49,229 nt of DNA from an uncultured Clostridium sp. (GCA_900554365.1 USGY01000009.1:1-49229); one strand, 5' to 3'; shown: positions 27,322 to 36,452, counted from the first letter of the stretch. Notes: generated by a model not told the origin, from the sequence alone. Translations and numbers: made by a program.

Positions 27322-27397
27322 TGGTGAGCCATCCGCGACTCGAACGCGGGACAACTTGATTAAAAGTCAAGTGCTCTACCACCTGAGCTAATGGCCC
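27322..27397 (-). tRNA. tRNA-Lys (anticodon TTT)
   Basis: Minus-strand cloverleaf: acceptor GGGCCAT, anticodon stem CTTGA/TCAAG with loop CTTTTAA, T-arm CCGCG-TTCGAGT-CGCGG, encoded CCA. First gene of the Lys-Glu-Thr run. Confidence 0.95.
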
Positions 27398-27446
27398 AAA
27401 TGCTTTTGCATTTAAATTTATATGTCTTGCATCACAATGCTTTTAT

Positions 27447-27475
27447 ATATTACATCATTTTTTCACAAATGTCAA
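27447..27475 (-). promoter_or_regulatory. promoter of the tRNA-Lys-Glu-Thr run
   Basis: Minus strand: TTGACA (27475-27470), 17-nt spacer, TAATAT (27452-27447). The -35 lies in the loop and arm of the hairpin that terminates the DUF1858 gene. Confidence 0.65.
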
Positions 27476-27494
27476 TACATTTGTGAAAAAATTT
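27455..27494 (-). terminator. terminator of the DUF1858 gene
   Basis: TTTTTTCACAAATG and CATTTGTGAAAAAA palindrome around a 6-nt loop. It doubles as the region holding the tRNA promoter -35. Confidence 0.6.
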
Positions 27495-27519
27495 TAAATT
27501 TTTTGTAATATTTTATATT

Positions 27520-27711
27520 TTATTGTTTTTCATTAAGCATTTTTACAACTTCATCAGCATCTATACCATGTACAGCACAAGCTTCTTCGATTGTTTCCAT
27601 TTGAGAAGCAGGGCATCCTATACAATGCATACCAATACTTAATAAAATTCCTATTTTATCTGGTGCAATTTCTAATAATTCACCAATTCTCATATCCTTA
27701 GTTATTTCCAT
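27520..27711 (-). CDS. DUF1858 redox-disulfide domain protein
   Basis: 63 residues, ATG behind AGGGAGGAT. It covers the whole DUF1858 domain: GELLEIAPDKIGILLSIGMHCIGCP, with Cys30 and Cys33 (CIGC), and a C-terminal helix. The family is often found near hybrid-cluster proteins and is thought to act in thiol redox chemistry. Function here unproven. Confidence 0.9.
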   Translation of the reverse strand: MEITKDMRIGELLEIAPDKIGILLSIGMHCIGCPASQMETIEEACAVHGIDADEVVKMLNEKQ

Positions 27712-27817
27712 TGGTCATCCTCCCTATCTATTTTTATATCTTAGTATATTTTTTTACATTTGTTTTAGCATTTTTAAATGTCATAAATAAATTTTATCAT
27801 ATTTTTCCAAAAAAGTA

Positions 27818-27846
27818 TAGACAAACTTTAAAAATTGTTGTATTAT
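27818..27846 (+). promoter_or_regulatory. promoter of the secretion-like operon
   Basis: TAGACA (27818-27823), 17-nt spacer, TATTAT (27841-27846). The start site would fall near 27853, so an in-frame ATG at 27847 cannot be the initiator of the first gene. Confidence 0.65.
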
Positions 27847-27873
27847 ATGAAAAATTGTAAGGCGGTGAGACTT

Positions 27874-28017
27874 ATTTCAATTTTAATCAATTTTTATTTC
27901 ATTACATTTATTATTTATCTTTTTATCACTTTGTATTCATTGTATACCTTTTTTGATATTATTTTATTTCATAATAAACAAGGTTCAAAATTACAAATTA
28001 AAAAGAAATATTTTTAG
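27874..28017 (+). CDS. small membrane protein, first gene of the secretion-like operon
   Basis: About 47 residues with one N-terminal membrane segment (ILINFYFITFIIYLFITLYSL region) and a basic tail (KLQIKKKYF). The Shine-Dalgarno AAGGCGGTGA (27859-27868, 9 of 10 to consensus) is followed 8 nt after its core by ATT at 27874; GTG at 27865 lies inside the site and upstream ATG/TTG codons lie at or before the predicted transcription start. ATT is therefore the best start. Not recognised as a known family. It ends 3 bp before the next ribosome site. Confidence 0.5.
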   Translation: MSILINFYFITFIIYLFITLYSLYTFFDIILFHNKQGSKLQIKKKYF

Positions 28018-28032
28018 AAAGGAGGTATTTTT

Positions 28033-29760
28033 ATAACAAAAAGTATTTTGTTTTCTATAGTATTTACTATTATATTTAGTATTATACTTTTTCATGTTTT
28101 TAAGCCAATCTATACAGCAAATGAACTTATAATTTCTTATGGAATTCATCCTTTTGACATTTGCTCAAAAAATCCACAATTATGGAAATATATAAAAACA
28201 ACATTTATTTTTACTTCAATATTTTCTAATTTTTTAATTGGTTATTTTATTTATAATAGATTTTTATTCAATTTATATTCATTATTAAAAAATTTAAAAT
28301 CTAATACTAATTCAAAAAAGCAAAGTAATCTTACGGTTACAAACCACTCCAAAAATTTTCAAAAAAATTCTTTATCTTTAAAAATTGGTCAAGAATTATA
28401 TTCTAACAAAATAATTTATATTCCAGAAAACGGATTGTATCAAAACTTTTTAATAACAGGTACTATAGGCTCTGGTAAAACATCTAGTGCTATGTATCCA
28501 TTTACACGTCAATTGTTAAAATACAATTCTTCCAATCGTAACAATAAAATTGGTATGTTAATTTTAGATGTAAAAGGAAACTATTATAATCAAGTAAAAA
28601 AATATGCTAATGCTTATAATTTAGATAAAGATTTAATAGTTTTAGAATTAGGAACAAATATTTTTTACAATCCTTTACACAAACCTAATTTAAAAGCTCG
28701 TGTTTTAGCTAATAGATTAAAAACAATTCTGTTATTATTCTCAGAAAATAATTCTGAATCTTATTGGCTAGATAAAGCAGAGGAAGTATTAAGCGAATGT
28801 ATTAAACTATGTAGATTATATAATCATGGGTACGTTACATTTGTTGAATTACATAAACTTATTACTCAGCCTAATTATTATCTAGAAAAAATTAAGGTTT
28901 TAAGAGATTTATTTATTTCAAGTAAATTTAATTATAATCAAATTTATGAACTGAATGCTAGTTTAGATTTTTTCGAGAAAGAATTTCAAAATTTAGATGA
29001 TAGAACTAAAGGAATTATAATTTCAGAAATTACTAGGATTACAAATACTTTTGTTTCAGATTACGATGTTATGAATACTTTCTGTGCTCCTAAAGAAAAA
29101 CTCACTTTTTCAGGATTTGAAGAAGTTCTTAATAAGGGAAAAATTGTAGTTTTAAATATGAATATTTTTGAATATAATGCCCTTTCAAAAATTATTGCTA
29201 CTTATTTAAAACTCGATTTTCAAACAGAAGTAATGTATCGTTTATCTAAAAATATAGTAAAAACTTCGGCTTTTATATGTGATGAATATGATAAATTTGC
29301 TAGCAAAACAGACTGTGAATTTTTTTCTCTAAGTAGAGAAGCTAAATGTATTAACATTGTCAGCACTCAAAGTTATTCATCTTTAAAAACAACATTAAAA
29401 GATGAAGCTACAGTTAAAGTTATTGTTCAAAATTTAATTAATAAAATATGGTTTCGAACTGATGATATATTTACAATTGAAGAAGCACAAAAACAACTAG
29501 GAAAAGAAGATAAAGAAAAAGTTTCTAAAAGTATTTCTGAAAGTGCTAAAGAAACTAACTTTAGTTATATTACTAATTGTTTACACTCTCAAAATTCAAA
29601 TATTGCAGAAACATATAGCACATATTTGCAAAATGACTTTATTTTTGATTCTAAATTTTTCACACAAAATCTCGAAACCTTCACCGCCCTTACATTTTTG
29701 TCTAATGGAAATACAATTTTCCCACCAGGAAAATTAAAAATGTTTCCTCATTTTAAATAG
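28033..29760 (+). CDS. VirD4/TraG-like type IV coupling ATPase
   Basis: Hexameric-type membrane ATPase that feeds substrate to a type IV secretion channel. Two N-terminal membrane segments (about 5-25 and 55-75), Walker A ITGTIGSGKTSS, Walker B FICDEYDKFA, sensor-like STQSYSSLK. About 575 residues. AAAGGAGGT (28018-28026) is followed 6 nt later by ATA at 28033; the first canonical start, TTG at 28048, is 21 nt from the site, too far. I take ATA as the start. It sits directly after the small membrane protein. No relaxase is found nearby, so its cargo is unknown. Confidence 0.9.
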   Translation: MTKSILFSIVFTIIFSIILFHVFKPIYTANELIISYGIHPFDICSKNPQLWKYIKTTFIFTSIFSNFLIGYFIYNRFLFNLYSLLKNLKSNTNSKKQSNLTVTNHSKNFQKNSLSLKIGQELYSNKIIYIPENGLYQNFLITGTIGSGKTSSAMYPFTRQLLKYNSSNRNNKIGMLILDVKGNYYNQVKKYANAYNLDKDLIVLELGTNIFYNPLHKPNLKARVLANRLKTILLLFSENNSESYWLDKAEEVLSECIKLCRLYNHGYVTFVELHKLITQPNYYLEKIKVLRDLFISSKFNYNQIYELNASLDFFEKEFQNLDDRTKGIIISEITRITNTFVSDYDVMNTFCAPKEKLTFSGFEEVLNKGKIVVLNMNIFEYNALSKIIATYLKLDFQTEVMYRLSKNIVKTSAFICDEYDKFASKTDCEFFSLSREAKCINIVSTQSYSSLKTTLKDEATVKVIVQNLINKIWFRTDDIFTIEEAQKQLGKEDKEKVSKSISESAKETNFSYITNCLHSQNSNIAETYSTYLQNDFIFDSKFFTQNLETFTALTFLSNGNTIFPPGKLKMFPHFK

Positions 29761-29809
29761 TTTATGAGTTTTCTTAAAACTTAAATTTACACAGGAAATG
29801 GATATTAAA

Positions 29810-30142
29810 ATGAAAAAATTATTTTTTTATAGTACTTTTATTAGCCTATTTTTAATTATTCTTTTATTTTCTATTAATAGTACCTGTTTTGCTTGGGGTG
29901 ATCCAGAAATCGTTGGAAAAATAAATTCAGCTTTTGAAAGCATTGAAAAATGGATTCTTAAAATTTCAACTCCAGCAGCTGCAGTTGCTGTTGGTAGTGG
30001 TATTTTTATGAGAAAATTTAGTTTTGGTGACGAAGAGAAAATAAGAATGGGTAAAAAAATTATAAAGGGTTCTTTATTCTCATATGCTTTTATTTTAGCA
30101 ATAGATTTAATTCTTTCTGCTATAAAATCTTTAATTTCTTAA
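29810..30142 (+). CDS. VirB2/TrbC-like pilin subunit
   Basis: 110 residues from ATG 29810 (an in-frame ATG at 29798 is possible). Signal peptide (KKLFFYSTFISLFLIILLFS, probable cleavage after CFA), then two hydrophobic segments (ISTPAAAVAVGSGIFM and SYAFILAIDLILSAI) separated by a short charged loop (KFSFGDEEKIRMGKK). This two-helix hairpin layout is that of VirB2/TrbC pilins in Gram-positive conjugation-like systems. Located between the coupling ATPase and the VirB6-like gene. Confidence 0.8.
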   Translation: MKKLFFYSTFISLFLIILLFSINSTCFAWGDPEIVGKINSAFESIEKWILKISTPAAAVAVGSGIFMRKFSFGDEEKIRMGKKIIKGSLFSYAFILAIDLILSAIKSLIS

Positions 30143-30152
30143 GGAGGTATTT

Positions 30153-31022
30153 TTGGATAATAATATTACAAAAGCAATTATTGACACAATAAATAATATT
30201 TTTGAAACTTTATTTGCTTCTATTGACAATAATTTATATACTATTTTAGATAAAATAACTTTTATAAATTCTGATATTTTAACTGATAAAAATTTTGGAA
30301 ATATTTTTGGAACATCTACATCTAATGGAGTTTTACTTATTGCAAACTCTTTATTATTAGGATTTATTTTATATTATAGTTTTAAATATTTAATGTCACA
30401 TATTACATATCATAAAATTGATTCACCATTTAGTTTTATTATAAAACTTGTTGTTTTTGGTATTTGTATGAATTTTTCTTTTTTTATTTTACAAATAATT
30501 TTAGATTTAAATTCTAATATATCTTTAGCAATTAGAAGTCTTGGAGAAAATTTATTTAAAAAAGATATTTGTTTTGCAGAACTAATAAATACAATTAACA
30601 CTTCTATGTCTATAGATACCAATTCATTAAATATTTTTTCAGTTGATGGTTTAATAAAAAGCACTTTAAGTTTATCTTTATTAAATTTAGTATTTTCTTA
30701 TTCATTTAGATATATTATGGTAAAACTGTTTATTTTACTTGCACCTTTTGCCTTTTTATCGTTAAGTTTAGATAATACTAGTTGGTTTTTTAAATCATGG
30801 CTTAAAAATTTATTTTCTTTATTATTTATACAAATTATTGTATCTTTAGTTTTATTATTATTATTTTCTTTAGATTTTTCTTCATCTTATTTATTTAATA
30901 AACTTATTTATGTTGGAGGAATTTATAGTTTGATAAAAGCAAATTCATTTGTACGTGAATTTATAGGAGGTGTTTCCACAAATATTTCACAATCTGTGAA
31001 AAGTTTTACTCATTTTAAATAA
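30153..31022 (+). CDS. VirB6/TrbL-like multi-pass membrane protein
   Basis: 289 residues, TTG start behind AAGGAGGT. Five or six hydrophobic segments: about 65-85, 95-120, 170-190, 200-220, 225-250, 250-270. No enzymatic motif. Length, topology and the position after a VirB2-like pilin fit the inner-membrane channel component VirB6/TrbL. Assignment rests on context and topology. Confidence 0.7.
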   Translation: MDNNITKAIIDTINNIFETLFASIDNNLYTILDKITFINSDILTDKNFGNIFGTSTSNGVLLIANSLLLGFILYYSFKYLMSHITYHKIDSPFSFIIKLVVFGICMNFSFFILQIILDLNSNISLAIRSLGENLFKKDICFAELINTINTSMSIDTNSLNIFSVDGLIKSTLSLSLLNLVFSYSFRYIMVKLFILLAPFAFLSLSLDNTSWFFKSWLKNLFSLLFIQIIVSLVLLLLFSLDFSSSYLFNKLIYVGGIYSLIKANSFVREFIGGVSTNISQSVKSFTHFK

Positions 31023-31045
31023 TATTAATTTTTTAGGAGGTTATT

Positions 31046-31345
31046 TTGAAATTTATTTTTCCACAAAATTATCAATTTAAAAATAAAATTTTAGGTGTTA
31101 TTGATTATTCAACAGCTTTCGTGAATTTATTATGGTACATATTAGTTTTTATTTTAGTAAATTTAATCTTTAAATCAATAAATTTAAAAATAATGTTTTT
31201 TATTGCATTAAGTTTTCCGCTATTACTTTTTAGTTTTTCTGGATTTCATGGAGAAAATATTATCTGTGTTTTGAAATATTTATTTAAATTTATTTTTAAA
31301 CAAAAGCTTTATTTTTATAGTAAAAATTACAAAAAATCCACTTGA
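31046..31345 (+). CDS. PrgI-like small two-pass membrane protein
   Basis: 99 residues, TTG start behind AGGAGG. A short N-terminal region with FPQNYQFKNKILGVIDY, two membrane segments (about 22-42, 48-65), then an amphipathic basic tail (KYLFKFIFKQKLYFYSK). This is the plan of PrgI/VirB3-like proteins that normally sit next to VirB4 in Gram-positive systems. Here the VirB4 genes are 10 kb away beyond gyrA. Confidence 0.7.
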   Translation: MKFIFPQNYQFKNKILGVIDYSTAFVNLLWYILVFILVNLIFKSINLKIMFFIALSFPLLLFSFSGFHGENIICVLKYLFKFIFKQKLYFYSKNYKKST

Positions 31346-31370
31346 AATTTATGTCTAAAAAAGTTATAAT
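31342..31370 (+). promoter_or_regulatory. internal promoter for dnaD-dnaC
   Basis: TTGAAA (31342-31347, overlapping the preceding stop), 17-nt spacer, TATAAT (31365-31370). It lets the replication genes be expressed apart from the secretion-like genes. Confidence 0.65.
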
Positions 31371-31399
31371 TTGAGATATATGTATTGGGGGAGATTTTA

Positions 31400-32377
31400 A
31401 TGAAGTTAGAACAAAATGAAAAACCACTTTTATTTTCAGAAACAGCCATTTCAGATATATTTTTTTCAGAACATTTATCAGAATTACCTGGTGACTATGT
31501 AAAAATATATTTATATCTTGTTTTTTTATCAAAATATAATAAAGATATAAAATTAACTGATTTATCAAAAAAATTAAATATTCCTTTAAAATCAATTAAT
31601 GATGGAATGAAGTTTTTAGAAGAACATGAACTTGTTATAAAAAAATCCAATGGCTATGTCATTGTTGATTTACAAGAAACTACTCTTCATAATTTATACT
31701 CACCTAATTTAAGTTTATCTAAGGAAAAAGTTGAACAAACAGCCAAAAATAAAGCCAGAACAAAAGCAATTGAACACATTAATAATACATATTTTCAAGG
31801 AATTATGGGACCATCATGGTATAATGATATTGATTTATGGTTTAGAAAGTATTCTTTTGACGAACAAGTTATGATTGCACTTTTTGATTATTGTTATAAA
31901 AGAAGTGCATTACATAGAAACTATGTACAAACAGTTGCTGAAGCCTGGGCTTCTAATAAAATTAAAACTTATAATGATTTGGATAATTATTATGAACAAC
32001 AAGAATCTCTTAATAAGTTTAAAAAGTCCATTGCTAAAAAACTTGGAAAATATAATGGTCTTACACAATATGAAGAAGCATATATAGAAAATTGGGTTTT
32101 AAATTTTGGATATGATATGAGTATTATTGAAATTGCTTTAAAAAGAACAACTTTTAAGCAAAATCCAACTTTTGAATATATAAATAATATTATTACTGAC
32201 TGGCATGAAAGACAATTAAAAACTCCTTCTGAAGTAAATGCCTTCTTAGAGCAAAGAAGAAAACAAGAAAAAAATACTAAAGAATTAAAAACAAAAGTTA
32301 ATAAAGCAAATTATGAACAACGACATTATGATAATTTAGACTTTCTTTATGCGAATAATAGTAATAAGGAGGATTAA
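31400..32377 (+). CDS. dnaD: DnaD domain replication initiation protein
   Basis: 325 residues from ATG 31400 (TTGGGGGAGA upstream). N-terminal winged-helix part (PGDYVKIYLYLVFLSKYNKDIKLTDLSKKLNIPLKSI in part), then two DnaB_2/DnaD C-terminal domains, with the YxxxI-type pattern near NYYEQ and again in TQYEEAYIENWVLNFGYDMSIIEIALKRT. Role in the family: primosome assembly with DnaA, DnaB/DnaI-type factors and the replicative helicase. It is followed without a gap by the helicase loader gene, the usual clostridial pairing. Confidence 0.9.
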   Translation: MKLEQNEKPLLFSETAISDIFFSEHLSELPGDYVKIYLYLVFLSKYNKDIKLTDLSKKLNIPLKSINDGMKFLEEHELVIKKSNGYVIVDLQETTLHNLYSPNLSLSKEKVEQTAKNKARTKAIEHINNTYFQGIMGPSWYNDIDLWFRKYSFDEQVMIALFDYCYKRSALHRNYVQTVAEAWASNKIKTYNDLDNYYEQQESLNKFKKSIAKKLGKYNGLTQYEEAYIENWVLNFGYDMSIIEIALKRTTFKQNPTFEYINNIITDWHERQLKTPSEVNAFLEQRRKQEKNTKELKTKVNKANYEQRHYDNLDFLYANNSNKED

Positions 32378-33395
32378 ATGGCAGAAGAAATTTTAAAATC
32401 TTTACTTAAAGAATATGCTCAAAAGAAAATGAAAGCAGAACTTGACTTAGAAAAAAGAAAAGAAAATTTATATAATAAAATTCCTAGATTAAAAGAAATA
32501 GAAGACGATTTAAATAAATTTGCAATTTCAACTGCAAAAAATATTTTAAAAAACGGACCTTCTCCTTTGGAGCAAGAAGAGCTTAAAGAAAAGGCTAATA
32601 ACTTAAAATTAGAAAAATCAAAAATTTTAAAAGAATTAAATTTACCAGAAAATTATTTAAAACCTTTTTATGAGTGTAACCTTTGTAATGATACAGGTTA
32701 TGTTTCTAATGGTGGATATTCTAAAACAATGTGTAATTGTTTAAAACAAAAATTATTAAATTATTCTTTTAATAAATCAAATATGTCAAATTTAGATAAA
32801 GAAAATTTTTCTACATTTAATATTAATTTATTTTCAGATGAAGTAGATATTGCAAAATATCGTTTTAATATTTCACCAAGAACTAATATTTCTAATATTA
32901 AGAAAAAATGCATGGAATTTGTAGAAAATTTTGATAATCCAAATCAGAAAAATTTACTTTTTACAGGTAATACAGGTTTACGGTAAGACTTTTATGTCAA
33001 ATTGTATTGCTAATGAATTACTAAAAAAAGGAAAAACTGTACTTTATCAAACATCTCCTGTATTACTTGAAAGCGTAATAGATTACAAGATGAGTAAAAA
33101 TAAAGATACTACTGATAACATTTATAATTCAGTATTAAATTGTGATTTATTAATTATAGATGATCTTGGAACCGAAAGTTTAAATAGTATGAAATTAAGT
33201 GAACTTTTTACTATTATAAATACAAGAATTTTAAATTTAAATAATAAAATTACCAAAACTTTAATATCAACAAATTTAGATATTAATGATATTTTTAAAA
33301 TATATGAAGAACGTATTGGATCACGTATTATTGGATATTATGATATTTATAGATTTTTTGGTGATGATTTACGTTTTAAAAGATTTAATAATTAA
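32378..33395 (+). CDS. dnaC: DnaC/DnaI-like helicase loader, split by a +1 frameshift at CGG
   Basis: AAA+ ATPase that loads the replicative helicase. It starts 0 bp after dnaD with AAGGAGG upstream. The N-terminal half has a zinc-binding set (CNLCNDTG and CNC, about residues 95-115). Frame 0 ends CGG-TAA at 32981-32986, exactly inside Walker A. Skipping C32981 gives GNTGLGKTFMSN, a perfect Walker A, and the +1 frame continues with Walker B (LLIIDDLGTE) and ISTNLDINDI to 33395. The complete protein is about 338 residues, normal for the family. Because this gene is normally essential, frameshifting during translation is more likely than a dead gene, unless a second copy exists or the base is an assembly error. 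Confidence 0.88.
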
Positions 33396-33407
33396 TATAT
33401 ATTTTAT

Positions 33408-33452
33408 AAAAAAAGAAACCTTATATGAAATTCATATTTAGGTTTCTTTTTT
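33408..33452. terminator. bidirectional terminator between dnaC and gyrA
   Basis: AAAGAAACC and GGTTTCTTT arms with an inner ATGAA/TTCAT stem, flanked by A- and T-runs. Confidence 0.75.
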
Positions 33453-33461
33453 ATATATTTT

Positions 33462-35909
33462 TTATTCTTTAATATCTGGTACTAAAGTTTCCATGCTTAC
33501 AACTTTTCCACCATCATTTGTTCTCATTAATGTAACACCTTGAGTTGATCTTCCAAGAATACTAATATCTTTTACATTAATTCTTATAATAGTTCCTGAA
33601 TCAGTAATAAGCATTACATCATCATCTTCAGTTGCAATTCTTACTCCAACTAATTTTCCGGTTTTTGGTGTAATTTTATATGTAATTACTCCTCTTCCGC
33701 CTCTTTTTTGAACTCTGTATTCATCAAGTTCTGTTCTTTTTCCAAATCCATTTTCAGTAATAGCTAATAATGTAGCTTTTCCTCCATTAATAACAGATTC
33801 CATACCAATTACTTCATCATCATCATCTAATCTAATTCCAATAACGCCTTGTGAAACTCTACCAATTGGACGTACATCTTTTTCATCAAATGTTATACAT
33901 AATCCGTTTTTTGTTACTAATACAACATTATCTTCTCCATCTGTTAAACGAACACCAATTAATTCATCTTCATCTTTCAAAGTAATACCTTGTAATCCAT
34001 TTTTTCTTGCTGTATTATATTCTGTTAATGCAGTTTTCTTAATTAATCCATTTTTAGTTGCCATTAACAAATATTTTCCTTCAGCAAAATTTTGGATTGG
34101 AATAACTGCAGATACTTTTTCTCCAGATTCAAGATTTAATAAATTGACAATAGCTGTTCCTTTAGCAGTTCTTCCTGCTTCTGGAATTTCATATCCTCTT
34201 AATCTATATAATTTTCCTTTATTAGTAAAGAATAAAATTGTGTCATGTGTTGATGCTGTAAATATTTGTTTTACAAAATCATTTTCACGTGTTGCAATTC
34301 CTGTAATTCCTTTTCCGCCTCTTCTTTGACTCTTATATGTATCTATAGGCATTCTCTTGATATATCCGAAATGAGTAAATGCAACAACACATTGTTCTTC
34401 TTTTATTAGATCTTCTTCATCTATTTCACCTTCTGCAGCAACAATTTTTGTCTTTCTGTCGTCTCCAAATTTTTCTTTAATTTCTAGTAATTCTTCTTTT
34501 ATGATATCAAATACTAATTTTTCACTATTTAAAATAGCTCTTAAATGTTCAATTAATTCCATTAATTGTTTGTATTCTTCTTCTATTTTTTCACGTTGCA
34601 AACCTGATAAAGTTTTTAATCTCATATCTAATATTGCTTGTGCTTGAATATCAGAAAGTCCAAATCTTTTCATTAATCTTTCTTTAGCATCATCATATGA
34701 AGAACGAATTATTTGAATAACTTCATCAATATTATCTATTGCTATTCTTAAACCTTCTAATATATGTGCTCTTGCTAATGCTTTATCTAATTCGAATTTT
34801 GTTCTTCTTAGAATTACATCTTTTCTATGATCTATAAAACAATCTATACATTCTCTTAATGTTAAAATCTTAGGTTCTCCATTAACTAATGCAAGCATTA
34901 TAATTCCAAATGTTGTTTGCATTTGAGTATGTTTAAACAATTGATTTAATACAACTTGTGGTCTAGCATCTCTTTTTAATTCTATTACAACTCTTACTCT
35001 ATCTTTTCTATCAGATTCATCTCTACATTCTGAAATTCCTTCAATTTTCTTTTCTTTTGATAAGTCAGAAATTGTTTTAATTAGATTAGCTTTGTTTACT
35101 TGATATGGCAATGAAGAAACAATAATTCTTTGTCTATTTCCACTCATTTCTTCTATTTCAGTTTCTGCTCTTAAAGTTATTTTACCTCTACCAGTTGTAT
35201 ATGCCTTTTTAATTCCTTCTCTACCAAGAATTAATCCTTCTGTTGGGAAATCTGGACCTTTTATAACATCCATTAAATCTTCATTTGATACATTATCTTC
35301 ATCAATTACTTTTATAATTCCATCAATAACTTCACTTAAGTTATGTGGAGGTATATTTGTTGCCATACCAACAGCTATACCAGATGAACCATTTATTAAT
35401 AATGTTGGTATTCTTGTTGGTAATACAGTTGGCTCTTGTAATCTATCATCATAGTTTGGCATAAAATCAACTGTATTTTTTTCTATATCAGATAACATGT
35501 ATGCAGAAATTTTTGCCATTCTTGCCTCTGTGTACCTCATGGCTGCTGCTCCATCACCATCAACAGAACCAAAATTTCCATGTCCATCAATTAACATATA
35601 TCTCATTGAAAAGTCTTGAGCCATTCTTACCATTGCATCATAAACCGAACTATCTCCATGTGGATGATATCTACCTAAAACAGATCCAACAGTATTAGCA
35701 CATTTTCTGTATGGTTTATCTGCTGTTATTCCATCTTCATGCATAGCATACAAAATTCTTCTATGTACAGGTTTTAAACCATCTCTTGCATCTGGAAGTG
35801 CACGTGAAACAATAACACTCATGGCATAATCAATATATGCTGTTTTCATTTCTTTTTCAATGTCTCTTTCAATTATTTTTCCGTCATTTCTATCTTGTCT
35901 TTCTTCCAT
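33462..35909 (-). CDS. gyrA: DNA gyrase subunit A
   Basis: 815 residues, ATG behind AGAGGG. Catalytic Tyr126 (AAAMRYTEARM) in the breakage-reunion domain. The quinolone-determining region reads HPHGDSSVYD, with Ser87 and Asp91 at the places of E. coli Ser83 and Asp87, so no classical resistance change. The C-terminal beta-pinwheel contains the GyrA box QRRGGKG, which separates gyrase from topoisomerase IV. Unlike most Bacillota it does not follow gyrB directly: 8.3 kb of accessory DNA lies between them. It has its own promoter. Confidence 0.98.
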   Translation of the reverse strand: MEERQDRNDGKIIERDIEKEMKTAYIDYAMSVIVSRALPDARDGLKPVHRRILYAMHEDGITADKPYRKCANTVGSVLGRYHPHGDSSVYDAMVRMAQDFSMRYMLIDGHGNFGSVDGDGAAAMRYTEARMAKISAYMLSDIEKNTVDFMPNYDDRLQEPTVLPTRIPTLLINGSSGIAVGMATNIPPHNLSEVIDGIIKVIDEDNVSNEDLMDVIKGPDFPTEGLILGREGIKKAYTTGRGKITLRAETEIEEMSGNRQRIIVSSLPYQVNKANLIKTISDLSKEKKIEGISECRDESDRKDRVRVVIELKRDARPQVVLNQLFKHTQMQTTFGIIMLALVNGEPKILTLRECIDCFIDHRKDVILRRTKFELDKALARAHILEGLRIAIDNIDEVIQIIRSSYDDAKERLMKRFGLSDIQAQAILDMRLKTLSGLQREKIEEEYKQLMELIEHLRAILNSEKLVFDIIKEELLEIKEKFGDDRKTKIVAAEGEIDEEDLIKEEQCVVAFTHFGYIKRMPIDTYKSQRRGGKGITGIATRENDFVKQIFTASTHDTILFFTNKGKLYRLRGYEIPEAGRTAKGTAIVNLLNLESGEKVSAVIPIQNFAEGKYLLMATKNGLIKKTALTEYNTARKNGLQGITLKDEDELIGVRLTDGEDNVVLVTKNGLCITFDEKDVRPIGRVSQGVIGIRLDDDDEVIGMESVINGGKATLLAITENGFGKRTELDEYRVQKRGGRGVITYKITPKTGKLVGVRIATEDDDVMLITDSGTIIRINVKDISILGRSTQGVTLMRTNDGGKVVSMETLVPDIKE

Positions 35910-35945
35910 TGTTTTCCCTCTTTTCCTACTTTTTTATACATCTGT

Positions 35946-35974
35946 ATTATACTAAAATTAGCGAAAATATGCAA
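35946..35974 (-). promoter_or_regulatory. promoter of gyrA
   Basis: Minus strand: TTGCAT (35974-35969), 17-nt spacer, TATAAT (35951-35946). Confidence 0.65.
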
Positions 35975-35992
35975 GCAAAATCGGCTAAAAAC

Positions 35993-36274
35993 CTACGGAT
36001 TTCTAAGACAATTTATCATTAAATTAACTCCATCTATAAATCCTAATTTATAAATTTCTTCATTATATTTATTTATTTTTATATTATAATTATCTTCAAT
36101 ATCATCAAAAATTTTTTTCATTTCATTAGGATTATTTGAATTACCAATAACGCTTTCCGTATTTATTATCTTTAGCTCATCTCTTATTTCTTTATTTGCT
36201 TTTTTTATTAAATTATCAATTACATCTGTTTGATTTTGATATATAAACTTTATTAATTCACTGTTTTTCCCCAT
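35993..36274 (-). CDS. unknown small helical protein
   Basis: 93 residues from ATG 36274 (AAAGGAGGT 7 nt upstream); a longer reading from 36388 passes the ribosome site and is unlikely. Charged, helical, no membrane segment and no cysteine motif: GKNSELIKFIYQNQ at the start and YKLGFIDGVNLMINCL at the end. Divergent from the XRE regulator gene, which may control it. No family recognised. Confidence 0.6.
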   Translation of the reverse strand: MGKNSELIKFIYQNQTDVIDNLIKKANKEIRDELKIINTESVIGNSNNPNEMKKIFDDIEDNYNIKINKYNEEIYKLGFIDGVNLMINCLRNP

Positions 36275-36452
36275 AATTTTACCTCCTTTCCTTAGTATAT
36301 AACATTTAACTTTTTTTATGTATATTCGTCTTTTTTTATTATAATTGTTTGTTTTTAGTGCTAAAAGTTTATATTTTATTTGTACCATTAGTATATTAGA
36401 TTTTTATTTAATATATTATATAATGAACAAATAATAGTTGGAGGAAGAAAAA

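Noticed and set aside
31296..31595. Minus-strand frame opposite the start of dnaD
   Set aside because: Antisense to well-supported genes, no ribosome site, composition of a shadow frame.
27322..33395. An integrative conjugative element inserted at tRNA-Lys(TTT)
   Set aside because: The tRNA 3' end faces away from the secretion-like genes; no integrase, relaxase or direct repeats of the tRNA end were seen.
32378..33395. dnaC as two separate genes or as a simple pseudogene
   Set aside because: Both halves are well conserved and join exactly at Walker A after skipping one C; the same codon context occurs at the other frameshift, and the gene is normally essential.
33462..35909. Quinolone-resistance change in gyrA
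   Set aside because: The positions matching E. coli Ser83 and Asp87 are Ser87 and Asp91, the sensitive state.
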